In this document: positions 42,084 to 50,797 of the stretch, in pieces
Layout of the letters: every line of letters begins with the position of its first letter
Position numbering within the stretch: the stretch's first letter is position 1
Assembly (NCBI RefSeq): GCF_014198245.1
Contig: NZ_JACIHE010000012.1
Coordinates: forward strand, 163,348 to 227,347
Direction: 5' to 3'
Origin: Bradyrhizobium sp. cir1
GTDB lineage: Bacteria > Pseudomonadota > Alphaproteobacteria > Rhizobiales > Xanthobacteraceae
Length of the DNA stretch: 64,000 nucleotides
Position numbers and translations under genes: made by a program
Notes under the pieces: model-generated
Told to the model about the DNA's origin: nothing
The model's database searches: none
The model's input: the letters and a program-made list of their open reading frames with translations, nothing else

Positions 42084-45000
42084 ATGATTGCTCTGGTCCG
42101 TATTGCCCTGAGCCGGCCTTATACATTTGTCGTGCTCGCGCTCCTGCTGCTGATCATCGGACCGCTCGCGGCGCTGCGGACGCCGACTGACATCTTCCCG
42201 GACATTCGCATTCCCGTGATCGGCGTGGTCTGGCAGTACACCGGCCTGCCGCCGGACCAGATGTCGGGCCGCATCACCACGCCGTTCCAGCGCGCGCTGA
42301 CGACGACCGTCAACGACATCGAGCACATCACAGCCAATTCCTACAACGGCTTCGGCATCATCAAGATCTTCTTCCAGCCGAACGTCGACATCCGCACCGC
42401 CAACGCGCAGGTCACCGCGATCTCGCAGACGCTGCTCAAGCAGATGCCGCCTGGCGCAACGCCGCCCTTGATCCTGAACTACTCCGCCTCGACCGTGCCG
42501 ATCATCCAGGTGGCGCTGTCGGGTGACGGCCTCACCGAGCAGAACCTCGCCGACATCGGCATCAACCAGTTGCGCACGCCGCTGGTCACCGTGCCCGGCG
42601 CGGCGATCCCGTATCCGTTCGGCGGCAAGCAGCGCCAGGTCCAGATCGATCTCGATCCGACCGCGCTCCAGGCGCGCGGCCTGTCCGGCCAGGACGTCGC
42701 CAACGCGCTCGCCGCACAGAACCTGATCACGCCGGTCGGCACCCAGAAGATCGGCCAGTTCGAATACAACATCCAGCTCAACAACTCGCCTCTCCAGATC
42801 GACGAGCTCGGCAATCTGCCGATCAAAACCGTCAACGGCGCCATGGTCTATGTGCGAGACGTCGCGACCGTGCGCGACGGCAATCCGCCGCAGACCAACA
42901 TCGTCCATGTCGACGGCAACCGCTCGGTGCTGATGATGGTGCTGAAGGCGGGCGCGACCTCGACGCTCGATATCATCGCCGGCATCAAGCAGAAGGTGAT
43001 CGAGGTCAAGGACCAGCTCCCGGACGCCTTGAAGATCGGCTTCATCGGCGACCAGTCAGTGTTCGTCCGCGGCGCGATCCAGGGCGTCGCCTTCGAGGGC
43101 GTGATCGCGGCGCTGCTGACCAGCGTCATGATCCTGTTGTTCCTCGGCAGCTGGCGCTCGACCATCATCATCGCGGTGTCGATCCCCCTTTCGGTGCTGG
43201 GCGCCATCATCATGCTGTCGGCGATCGGCGAGACGCTGAACATCATGACGCTCGGCGGCCTTGCGCTCGCAGTCGGCATCCTCGTCGACGACGCCACCGT
43301 CACGATCGAGAACATCAACTATCACCTGGAGCAGGGCAAGCCGGTCGAGCAGTCGATCCTCGACGGCGCCAACCAGATCGTGACGCCGGCCTTCGTCTCG
43401 CTGCTCTGTATCTGCATCGTGTTCGTGCCGATGTTCTTCCTCACCGGCGTCGCGCGCTTCCTGTTCGTGCCGATGGCGGAAGCGGTGATGTTCGCGATGA
43501 TCTGGTCGTTCATCCTGTCGCGCACGCTGGTGCCGACCATGGCGAACTATCTGCTCAAGGCCCATGTCCATCACGAGGATGGGCCGCCGAAGTCGCGCAA
43601 TCCCCTGGTCTGGTTCCAGCGCGGCTTCGAGGCGCGGTTCGAGCGCATTCGCGGCGGATACCACAATCTGCTGGGGTTGGCGCTTGGACACCGAGCGGTG
43701 TTCGTGATCGGCTTCCTCTGCGTGGTCGGTACGTCCTTCGCGCTGGTGCCGTTCTTGGGGCGCAACTTCTTCCCTGCGGTCGATGCCGGCAATATCCTGA
43801 TGCATGTTCGCACCCAGGTCGGCACCCGCGTCGAGGAGACCGCCAACCAGCTCGCCGACGTGCAGAAGGCAGTGCGCAAGCTGATCCCGGGCGAGATCGA
43901 GACCATGACCGACAACATCGGCATGCCGATCTCCGGCATCAACATGACCTACAACAACACCGGCGTGATCGGCCCGCAGGACGGCGACATCCAGATCAAG
44001 CTGAAGGAAGGCCACAAGCCGACCGAGGAGCATGTGAAGGTGCTGCGTGAGCAATTGCCGCGCCTGTTCCCCGGCGTGAGCTTCGCGTTCCTGCCGGCCG
44101 ACATCGTCAGCCAGATCCTGAACTTCGGCGCGCCGGCGCCGATCGACCTGCAGATTCGTGGCGCCAATCTCAGCGCCAACTTTGCCTATGCCAACAATCT
44201 TTTGGCAAAGGTCCGGCGCATTCCGGGCGTGGCCGATGCGCGCATCCAGCAATCGCCGAGTAACCCAACCTTCAACATCGATGTCGACCGCACCCGCGCG
44301 CAATATGTCGGCCTGACGGAGCGCGACGTCACCAACAGCCTCGTGGTCAATCTCGCCGGCTCCTCGCAGGTGGCGCCGACCTACTACCTCAACCCTGATA
44401 ACGGCGTGTCCTATTCGATCGTGATGCAGACGCCGCAATACCAGATCGACTCGCTCAGCGCGCTGCAGACGCTGCCGATCACGGCCGCCGGCAATGCACA
44501 GTCGCCGATCCTCGGCGGCATCGCCGACATCAAGCGTTCGACCTCGAGCGCTGTCGTCTCCCAATACGACATCCAGTCGATGGTGCAGATCTTTGCCACG
44601 ACCTCGGGCCGCGATCTCGGCGCTGTCTCTGCCGACATCCGAAAATTGATCGCCGATACCGCGAAGGAAGTTCCGAAGGGCTCCTCCGTGGTGCTGCTCG
44701 GTCAGGTGCAGACCATGAACAGCGCCTTCACCGGTCTGCTGTTCGGCCTGCTCGGGGCCGTCGTGCTGATCTACTTCCTGATCGTCGTGAACTTCCAGTC
44801 CTGGTCCGATCCGTTCGTGATCATCACGGCGCTGCCGGCCGCGCTCGCCGGCATTGTCTGGATGCTGTTCATGACGGAGACCACGCTGTCGGTGCCGGCG
44901 CTCACCGGCGCGATCATGTGCATGGGCGTCGCCACCGCCAACAGCGTGCTCGTGATCTCCTTTGCGCGCGAGCGTTACGAGGAGCTCGGCGATCCCATCG

Positions 45001-45263
45001 CCGCAGCGCTCGAGGCAGGCTTCGTCCGGTTCCGCCCCGTGCTGATGACCGCACTCGCCATGATCATCGGCATGGCGCCGATGGCGCTGGGGCTGGGCGA
45101 GGGCGGCGAGCAGAATGCGCCGCTCGGCCGCGCCGTGATCGGCGGCCTGATCTTTGCAACCTTCGCCACGCTGATGTTCGTTCCCGTGGTGTTCAGCATG
45201 GTCCACAAGAAACAAGGCGCCAAAGTCGCCGCCTCATTGGAGACTCCGCATGTCGCCCACTGA
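42084..45263 (+). CDS. RND-family efflux permease (HAE1-like)
   Basis: 1059 residues with the RND layout: TM1, large periplasmic loop, TM2-6, TM7, second loop, TM8-12. TM1 follows PYTFVVLALLLLIIGPLAAL; the proton-relay Asp pair in TM4 is in AVGILVDDATVTIENI; NVDIRTANAQVTAISQTLLK and the TM7 boundary FVIGFLCVVGTSFALVPFLG fit. It pumps unknown small molecules from inner membrane/periplasm with an outer-membrane channel. The adaptor gene follows with a 14-bp overlap, reversed from the usual adaptor-permease order. No regulator adjoins. Confidence 0.93.
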   Translation: MIALVRIALSRPYTFVVLALLLLIIGPLAALRTPTDIFPDIRIPVIGVVWQYTGLPPDQMSGRITTPFQRALTTTVNDIEHITANSYNGFGIIKIFFQPNVDIRTANAQVTAISQTLLKQMPPGATPPLILNYSASTVPIIQVALSGDGLTEQNLADIGINQLRTPLVTVPGAAIPYPFGGKQRQVQIDLDPTALQARGLSGQDVANALAAQNLITPVGTQKIGQFEYNIQLNNSPLQIDELGNLPIKTVNGAMVYVRDVATVRDGNPPQTNIVHVDGNRSVLMMVLKAGATSTLDIIAGIKQKVIEVKDQLPDALKIGFIGDQSVFVRGAIQGVAFEGVIAALLTSVMILLFLGSWRSTIIIAVSIPLSVLGAIIMLSAIGETLNIMTLGGLALAVGILVDDATVTIENINYHLEQGKPVEQSILDGANQIVTPAFVSLLCICIVFVPMFFLTGVARFLFVPMAEAVMFAMIWSFILSRTLVPTMANYLLKAHVHHEDGPPKSRNPLVWFQRGFEARFERIRGGYHNLLGLALGHRAVFVIGFLCVVGTSFALVPFLGRNFFPAVDAGNILMHVRTQVGTRVEETANQLADVQKAVRKLIPGEIETMTDNIGMPISGINMTYNNTGVIGPQDGDIQIKLKEGHKPTEEHVKVLREQLPRLFPGVSFAFLPADIVSQILNFGAPAPIDLQIRGANLSANFAYANNLLAKVRRIPGVADARIQQSPSNPTFNIDVDRTRAQYVGLTERDVTNSLVVNLAGSSQVAPTYYLNPDNGVSYSIVMQTPQYQIDSLSALQTLPITAAGNAQSPILGGIADIKRSTSSAVVSQYDIQSMVQIFATTSGRDLGAVSADIRKLIADTAKEVPKGSSVVLLGQVQTMNSAFTGLLFGLLGAVVLIYFLIVVNFQSWSDPFVIITALPAALAGIVWMLFMTETTLSVPALTGAIMCMGVATANSVLVISFARERYEELGDPIAAALEAGFVRFRPVLMTALAMIIGMAPMALGLGEGGEQNAPLGRAVIGGLIFATFATLMFVPVVFSMVHKKQGAKVAASLETPHVAH

Positions 45264-46452
45264 ATCCCGCTCCCCGGTATCGCACCGGAAACTGGGCATT
45301 TTCGGCGTGGTGGCGCTGATTGCGGCAGGCCTTGTCGTCGGCACCGGCATCCGCGCCCGCGAGGAGCAGGGCTCCAAGCTGAAGGAATGGACCGACGACC
45401 AGGCGGTTCCCAGCGTCGCGGTGACCCTGCCGAATGCCAAGGCTCTCAACGCCACCATCGATCTGCCGGGACGGCTCGAGGCCTATTATCGCGCGCCGAT
45501 CTTCGCCCGCGTCAGCGGCTATCTCAAAAGCTGGAGCGCCGACATCGGCGCCCGCGTCAAGGCAGGGCAGGTGATCGCCGAGATCGAGGCGCCGGATCTC
45601 GATCAGCAGCTGTTGCAGGCTAGAGCCGACCTCGCCAGCCAGCAGGCCAGCGCAAGATTGTCCGAAGCAACGCTCAACCGGCGCAAGACACTGGTCGCGT
45701 CCAACTTCGTCTCCGCGCAGGAGATCGATGAACGGACCGCCGATCTCTCCAACAAGAACGCCGCCGTCAATTCGGGCAAAGCCAATGTCGAGCGGCTGGA
45801 AGCGCTCGCCGGCTACAAGAAGATCACTGCGCCGTTCGACGGCGTGGTGACGGCACGCGATACCGATGTCGGCGCACTGATCAATGCCGGCGGCGGCTCG
45901 GGCCCGGCGATGTTCGTGATCTCCGACATCACCAAGCTGCGCGTCTACGTCAACGTGCCCCAGAACTACGTGCCGGCGATCAGGATCGGCGCCAAGGCCA
46001 CGATCACGCTGCCGGAGTACCCGAACCGCACCTTCCAGGCGACGGTGGAGGCCTCCTCGCAGGCCGTCGACATTGCCTCGGGCACCACGCGAATGCAGCT
46101 TGGATTGGATAACTCTTCCGGCGAGCTGATGCCCGGCGGCTATGCCAGCGTGAAGCTGAACCTCCAGCGCGACTCCGCGCCGCTCAGCATTCCCGCCAGC
46201 GCGCTGATCTTCAACGGCAACGGCCTGCGCGTTGCGACCGTCGGCGCGGACGACAAGGTGCGGTTCAAGACCGTGACCATCGCCCGCGATCTCGGCCGCG
46301 AGATCGAGCTCGCCTCTGGGATTGCGCCGGACGACCGCGTCATCACCGCTCCGCCGGACGGCCTCTCCGACGGTGATGCGGTCCGCGTCGTCGGCGCCGG
46401 CGCCAAGGGCAAGCCGGCGACCGCGTCGGAGAAGCAGCCGCCGAAGAGCTAG
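45250..46452 (+). CDS. RND efflux periplasmic adaptor (membrane fusion protein)
   Basis: 400 residues. An N-terminal membrane anchor (FGVVALIAAGLVVGTGI) is followed by the split lipoyl/barrel-sandwich halves (RVSGYLKSWSADIGARVKAGQVIAEI and YKKITAPFDGVVTARDTDVGALI), a helical hairpin (~115-180, QQLLQARADLASQQAS) and beta-barrel/membrane-proximal domains. It joins the RND pump to an outer-membrane factor, which is not encoded in the window. The start overlaps the permease 3' end by 14 bp. Confidence 0.92.
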   Translation: MSPTESRSPVSHRKLGIFGVVALIAAGLVVGTGIRAREEQGSKLKEWTDDQAVPSVAVTLPNAKALNATIDLPGRLEAYYRAPIFARVSGYLKSWSADIGARVKAGQVIAEIEAPDLDQQLLQARADLASQQASARLSEATLNRRKTLVASNFVSAQEIDERTADLSNKNAAVNSGKANVERLEALAGYKKITAPFDGVVTARDTDVGALINAGGGSGPAMFVISDITKLRVYVNVPQNYVPAIRIGAKATITLPEYPNRTFQATVEASSQAVDIASGTTRMQLGLDNSSGELMPGGYASVKLNLQRDSAPLSIPASALIFNGNGLRVATVGADDKVRFKTVTIARDLGREIELASGIAPDDRVITAPPDGLSDGDAVRVVGAGAKGKPATASEKQPPKS

Positions 46453-46460
46453 GGCGGTCT

Positions 46461-46577
46461 CGTAGGGTGGGTTAGCCTTGCGACTGCGCAAAGCGCAGTT
46501 CGCTGGGCGTAACCCACCTCTTCTGTTTCAGTGGATACGAACAGTGGTGGGTTACGCCTTCGGCTAACCCACCCTAC
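46461..46577. repeat. Palindromic repeat family B, copy 2
   Basis: 117 bp from CGTAGGGTGGGTTAGCC to GGCTAACCCACCCTAC; shares the CTGGGCGTAACCCACCTCTT and GTGGATACGAACAGTG centre with copy 1 (24001). It lies between convergent genes. Confidence 0.9.
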
Positions 46578-46582
46578 AAGAG

Positions 46583-48100
46583 CTACGCCACCCGCCACTC
46601 CGGCACGCCATCCGCAGCCATCTTGATCTCGCCGAGCGAGCCGACCGGTGTGCGGTCCATGTCGAGCAGATGCGCCAGCGTCGCACGATCACTCGCCGGA
46701 ATTCGCGCCAGCGTGCGGCGATCGTCCTGCGTCCGCAGCATCACCACGCCGTGCTCGACATCGCCGCCGCGGCCATAGAGCACCGTGAAGCTCTCGACCT
46801 TGCCGTTGCCCGAAGCCTCCGTCACGAACTCCGGCACCGCGCGCTTGTTGCGGTCGGCCTCGGCTTGCACGCTCGTCTCCTGCGCCAGCGCCTCGCGCGG
46901 CGGCGTCTTCGAGACCACCAGCGCATGATGCTTGGTGACGAAGCCGCCCTGGCCATAGAGCAGGCCGAGTCTGGCGCCATCGCGCACACGCCGCACCATC
47001 GCGCAGGCCGCATGGGTCATGTAAGTGTTGAGCGGCGCGCCGAAGAAGGTGAGGCCGCCGGTCACGGTCGGCTGCACGTCGGGGCCTAGGCCCAATGTTC
47101 GCCGCGCCATCTTCGGGACGCAAGGGAAGCAGCTGTAGAGCTCGATTGCGTCGAATTTTTCGCCATCGCCGCCGGCGAGGTCCATCACCGCTTTCAGCAC
47201 CGCATTCTGCGGATGGCTCTCGTAAAACTGGTCGCGCAAGAGATAGTCGCGCGGCTCCTCCGCCGAGGCGCCGCCGAGCGGATAGACCAGCTTGTCTTCC
47301 GCAATGCCGGCCGCGCGCGCCTCGGCGAGGCTCGTCAGCAGCAGCGCGCCGCCCATGTTGACGCTGGGATTGGCGACCATGAGCTTGTTGTAGGGCCAGG
47401 CGATCAACCGGTTGTCGGCCGTCGGCGTCGTGATCTCCTCAGGCGCATAGCGCCGCTTCAGCCAGGCGTTGGGATTTTGCGCGGCGGCTTCCGAATAGCG
47501 CGACCACAGCGTGCCTGACTCCGCCATTGCCTCGCGCGGTGTCTGCCCCCAATGCGCGGAGGAGGCGGCCTCGTAGAACGGATAGACCGTCACGGGACGG
47601 AACACGCCGAGCTTCACCGCCAGCGGCTTCTGGAACGCCGCGCCGCGCTTGGGCTCCTCGACATCATGGGCGAACGGCGTCCATGGCAGCTTGACGCCGG
47701 CACGCTCCGCCTTGGTCGCAGTCGACTGCGCCTCCGCGCCGCAGATCGCCGCGACGCTGCATTCGCCGCGCGCGATGCGCTTGGCCGCCTCGTGGATGTA
47801 GCGGATCGGGCTCTCGCCGCCGACCGGGCCGTAATAGCAATGCGCAGGCGCGACGCCGAGGCGTTGCGCCAAAAGTCTTTCGGGATCGCGATAGCGCCAG
47901 CTCAGGAAGTTGACGACGTCGAGCGACTGCACCTCACCAAGCAGCCTTGCGCCGGCATCGACTTCGGCGCGCCGCAGCGCCTGTTCGAGCAGATCGAGCG
48001 GCTCGAGGCCCTCAGTGATCTCCTTGGGGCGATCGACGATCTCGCCGATGCCGACGATGACGGGGGTGCGGTCTTCGGGGATGTTGGTCTTATCTGTCAT
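46583..48100 (-). CDS. Thiolase-fold protein (acetyl-CoA acetyltransferase-like) without the nucleophilic cysteine
   Basis: 505 residues, longer than classic thiolases (~390) because of a C-terminal extension (~400-505). Thiolase-fold blocks: PVIVGIGEIVDRP, AAICGAEAQSTATKAERAG, ELYSCFPCVPKMARRTLGL, and the C-terminal THAACAMVRRVRDG and LYGQGGFVTKHHALVVS. At the nucleophile loop, where thiolases have VCGSG, this protein has PVGGESPIRYI, so the usual Cys is missing. It may be a SCP2-thiolase-like accessory or acyl-CoA binding protein. Its neighbours encode acyl-CoA enzymes. ATG 48100 lacks close same-strand neighbours apart from the NMO gene 114 bp upstream. Confidence 0.8.
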   Translation of the reverse strand: MTDKTNIPEDRTPVIVGIGEIVDRPKEITEGLEPLDLLEQALRRAEVDAGARLLGEVQSLDVVNFLSWRYRDPERLLAQRLGVAPAHCYYGPVGGESPIRYIHEAAKRIARGECSVAAICGAEAQSTATKAERAGVKLPWTPFAHDVEEPKRGAAFQKPLAVKLGVFRPVTVYPFYEAASSAHWGQTPREAMAESGTLWSRYSEAAAQNPNAWLKRRYAPEEITTPTADNRLIAWPYNKLMVANPSVNMGGALLLTSLAEARAAGIAEDKLVYPLGGASAEEPRDYLLRDQFYESHPQNAVLKAVMDLAGGDGEKFDAIELYSCFPCVPKMARRTLGLGPDVQPTVTGGLTFFGAPLNTYMTHAACAMVRRVRDGARLGLLYGQGGFVTKHHALVVSKTPPREALAQETSVQAEADRNKRAVPEFVTEASGNGKVESFTVLYGRGGDVEHGVVMLRTQDDRRTLARIPASDRATLAHLLDMDRTPVGSLGEIKMAADGVPEWRVA

Positions 48101-48125
48101 GCATCAATTCACGATGTCGGTTGTT

Positions 48126-48205
48126 CGTCATTGCGAGCGGAGCGAAGCAATCCAGATTCTTTCCGCAGAGGCAGTCTGGATTGCTTCGCTGCGCTCGCAA
48201 TGACG
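48126..48205. repeat. Palindromic repeat family A, copy 3
   Basis: 80 bp from CGTCATTGCGAGCGGAGCGA to GCTGCGCTCGCAATGACG between two leftward genes. Confidence 0.9.
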
Positions 48206-48214
48206 ATGTGGATG

Positions 48215-49348
48215 CTACTCCGCCACCAGCGCATTCATGTGCTCGACGGCTTCGGCAAAATCTTCCTTGAACTCCTGCACCACCGCACCCGCCGACTTCA
48301 CGCTGTCGATCAGGCCGACGCCCTGGCCGACAAAGTAGCTGACGAGATCGCGCGCCTTCGCATTGCCGGCCGCTGCTGCGCGATCGATCGCGTTGAAGGC
48401 GTCGCGGCTGACGATGCTTTGCAGCGGCATCGGGAGCGCGCCAGGGCTCTCCGGCGCACGGTCCCAGGCATCGGTCCAGACCGAGCGGAGCTGCCGCGCC
48501 GGCTTGCCGGTGCGGCCCTTCGAGCGCACCGCATCGCGCGAGGACGCCGCGATCATCTTCTCGCGGAAGATCTCCGTGGTCTCCGCCTCCACCGTCGCAA
48601 GCCACACCGAGCCGGTCCAGGCGCCGGCCGCGCCCATCGCCATGCAGGCCGCCATCTGCCGGCCCGTCATGATGCCGCCGGCCGCCAGCACCGGCACGTC
48701 GCGGATGGGCTTGATCGCCTTGATCACCTCCGGCACCAGCACCATGGTCGAGACCTCACCGCAATGGCCGCCGGCCTCGGTGCCCTGCACCACGAGGATG
48801 TCGACACCGGCCGCGACCTGGCGCAGCGCGTGCTCCTTGGCGCCGACCAGCGCTGCGACCGGCACGCCGTGCTTCTTGCCCATCTCGATCATCGCCTTCG
48901 GCGGCACGCCCAGCGCATTTGCGATCAGGCGGATCGGATGATTGAAGGAGACCTCGAGCAATTGAAGTGCGGTCTTCCCGTCGAACGGTTGCGGCTGATT
49001 GTCCGCGACTTCAGTGGTGGTCAGCTCGATATCGTATTTCTTCAGGAGATCGCGCGTGTAGTCGCGGTGCGCCTGCGGCACGCGCGCCTCCAGGCTCTTC
49101 CAGGTGACGTCCTTCTCGCCCGCGGTGGAGATGTTTTCGGGGATCAGCACGTCGATGCCGTAGGGCTTGCCGTCGACGTGGTCGTCGATCCATTTCAGCT
49201 CGCGCTCGAGCGTGTCGGGCGTGTGCACGGTGGCCCCCAACACGCCAAAGCCGCCGGCGCGGCTGACGGCGGCGACGACGTCGCGGCAATGGCTGAAGGC
49301 GAGCAGCGGAAACTCGATGCCCAGCATGTCGCAGATCGGCGATTTCAT
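48215..49348 (-). CDS. Nitronate monooxygenase / 2-nitropropane dioxygenase-like FMN protein
   Basis: 377 residues, FMN-dependent TIM barrel. Seen: FSHCRDVVAAVSRAGGFGVLGA (N-terminal FMN region), GTEAGGHCGEVSTMVLVPEV with the catalytic His, and VLAAGGIMTGRQMAACMAMGAAGAWTGSVWLA at the phosphate site. True nitronate monooxygenases oxidise propionate-3-nitronate or alkyl nitronates; many homologues beside acyl-CoA genes have other or unknown reactions, including enoyl reductions. It is transcribed toward the thiolase-like gene, with repeat A between. Confidence 0.82.
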   Translation of the reverse strand: MKSPICDMLGIEFPLLAFSHCRDVVAAVSRAGGFGVLGATVHTPDTLERELKWIDDHVDGKPYGIDVLIPENISTAGEKDVTWKSLEARVPQAHRDYTRDLLKKYDIELTTTEVADNQPQPFDGKTALQLLEVSFNHPIRLIANALGVPPKAMIEMGKKHGVPVAALVGAKEHALRQVAAGVDILVVQGTEAGGHCGEVSTMVLVPEVIKAIKPIRDVPVLAAGGIMTGRQMAACMAMGAAGAWTGSVWLATVEAETTEIFREKMIAASSRDAVRSKGRTGKPARQLRSVWTDAWDRAPESPGALPMPLQSIVSRDAFNAIDRAAAAGNAKARDLVSYFVGQGVGLIDSVKSAGAVVQEFKEDFAEAVEHMNALVAE

Positions 49349-49726
49349 GGTTCTCTCCCGGCGGCAGGCTTCGCGTTCTCGTTGCCAAGCAAAGTGACGC
49401 TAGTCGATCGATGACATGCCGGATTCGGCGAGGCATCTTGTGTGTAGACGTCGCGCTCTATCCGCGGGCCGCAGGCCGCGGCGTCCTAGGTGACGCCGTC
49501 ATTCCGGGGCTCGCGCAAGCGAGAACCCGGAATCCATTTCTCACAGCATTCCTGGCGATGCGATGGATTCCGGGCTCGCCCTCCGCCCGCCCCAGGAATG
49601 ACGGCGGGGAGGGGGTGCCATGACAAAACGCAGAGTTGCCCCGCCCGGCAATGCATTTCGGTGCCCTTGTCATCGGCCGTTTGCGGGCTAATTAATGCAG
49701 ACGCATCTTTCCGCCGGAGCCCCCGC
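49349..49726. other. 378-bp intergenic region between NMO and yghU-like genes
   Basis: Divergent promoters of the NMO and GST genes must lie here. Apart from a family D repeat (49498-49602) I see no open frame with coding character, and no clear -35/-10 pair. The last 100 bp contain ATTAATGCAGACGCATCTTT, where an AATGCAGACGCATC palindrome-like motif sits 40 bp before the GST start. Confidence 0.6.
49498..49602. repeat. Palindromic repeat family D, copy 2
   Basis: 105 bp from GTCATTCCGGGGCTCGCGCA to CCAGGAATGAC with internal CCCGGAATCCAT / ATGGATTCCGGG arms. Confidence 0.9.
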
Positions 49727-50602
49727 ATGACCGACGCCCCCGCCTACGTGCCGCCCAAAGTCTGGACCTGGAACAAGGAGAATGGCGGGCAGTTCGCCAG
49801 CATCAACCGCCCGATCGCCGGCCCCACCCACGACAAGGAATTGCCGGTCGGCAAGCATCCGCTCCAGCTCTATTCGCTGGCGACGCCGAACGGCGTGAAG
49901 GTCACGGTGATGCTGGAGGAGCTTCTGGCGCTCGGCCACAAGGGGGCCGAATACGATGCCTGGCTGATCAGGATCGGCAATGGCGACCAGTTCGGCAGCG
50001 GTTTCGTCGACATCAACCCGAATTCGAAAATCCCGGCGCTGATGGATCGTTCCGGTCCGGAGCCGATCCGGGTGTTCGAGTCCGGCTCGATCCTGTTCTA
50101 CCTTGCCGAAAAGTTCGGCGCCTTCCTGCCCAAGGACATCAAGACCCGCACCGAAGCCATGTCCTGGCTGTTCTGGCAGATGGGCAGCGCGCCCTATCTC
50201 GGCGGCGGCTTCGGCCATTTCTACGCCTATGCGCCGTTCAAGATCGAATACGCCATCGACCGTTTCGCGATGGAGACCAAGCGCCAACTCGATGTGCTCG
50301 ACCGTCGCCTTGCCGACAACGAGTATCTCGCGGGCAAGGAGTACACCATCGCCGACATCGCGGTGTGGCCCTGGTACGGCGCGCTCGCCAAGGGGCTCGT
50401 CTACGGCGCCGGCGAATTCCTGTCGGTGCAGGACTACAAGAATGTGCAGCGCTGGACCGACCAGATCGCGCAGCGCCCGGCCGTGAAGCGCGGCCGCATG
50501 GTCAACCGCGTCTCCGGCGATCCCGCCAGCCAGCTCCACGAGCGCCACGACGCCAGCGATTTCGAAACGAAGACGCAGGACAAGCTCGTGCCCGCGACGT
50601 AG
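49727..50602 (+). CDS. yghU: YghU-type glutathione S-transferase (disulfide-bond reductase)
   Basis: 291 residues and close along its length to E. coli YghU as I remember it: PPKVWTWNKENGGQFASINR at the N terminus, then the thioredoxin-like domain with the active-site TPNGVKVTVMLEELLALG, substrate/GSH motif VFESGSILFYLAEKFG, C-terminal helical domain with YTIADIAVWPWYG, and LHERHDASDFETKTQDK at the end. YghU binds two glutathiones and reduces disulfides or peroxides, using Thr/Asn rather than Cys. ATG 49727 is chosen from the homologue's start. Confidence 0.93.
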   Translation: MTDAPAYVPPKVWTWNKENGGQFASINRPIAGPTHDKELPVGKHPLQLYSLATPNGVKVTVMLEELLALGHKGAEYDAWLIRIGNGDQFGSGFVDINPNSKIPALMDRSGPEPIRVFESGSILFYLAEKFGAFLPKDIKTRTEAMSWLFWQMGSAPYLGGGFGHFYAYAPFKIEYAIDRFAMETKRQLDVLDRRLADNEYLAGKEYTIADIAVWPWYGALAKGLVYGAGEFLSVQDYKNVQRWTDQIAQRPAVKRGRMVNRVSGDPASQLHERHDASDFETKTQDKLVPAT

Positions 50603-50617
50603 GCGCTTTCTTCTTCA

Positions 50618-50786
50618 CCTCTCCCCGCTTGCGGGGAGAGGTCGGAATGCGCGCTGAAAAGCGCGGATTCCGGGTGAGGGGGCACAGGTCTCACTGCGAT
50701 CTCAGGCGCGGAGAGAGGCCCCTCACCCCAACCCTCTCAGCGCGAGCGAAGCTCGTCGCCGCCCCGTAAGAACGGCGAGAGGGGGA
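50618..50786. repeat. Palindromic repeat family F
   Basis: About 169 bp. A short stem CCTCTCCCCGC / GCGGGGAGAGG at the left, then GTGAGGGG ... CCCCTCACCC, ending near GGCGAGAGGGGG. This layout is a common intergenic element of alphaproteobacteria. It lies between convergent genes and probably helps end both transcripts. Confidence 0.8.
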
Positions 50787-50797
50787 CGAGAGAGTCT

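Noticed and set aside
43056..45215. 719-codon minus-strand open frame inside the RND permease
   Set aside because: Low-complexity His/Arg/Asp-rich translation; the plus strand encodes a clear RND protein.
47552..49414. 620-codon plus-strand open frame opposite the thiolase-like and NMO genes
   Set aside because: Crosses two real genes and a repeat, with no recognisable domain.
50618..50786. CRISPR or insertion-sequence end
   Set aside because: No regularly spaced repeats or spacers, no transposase; it is a single palindromic intergenic element.
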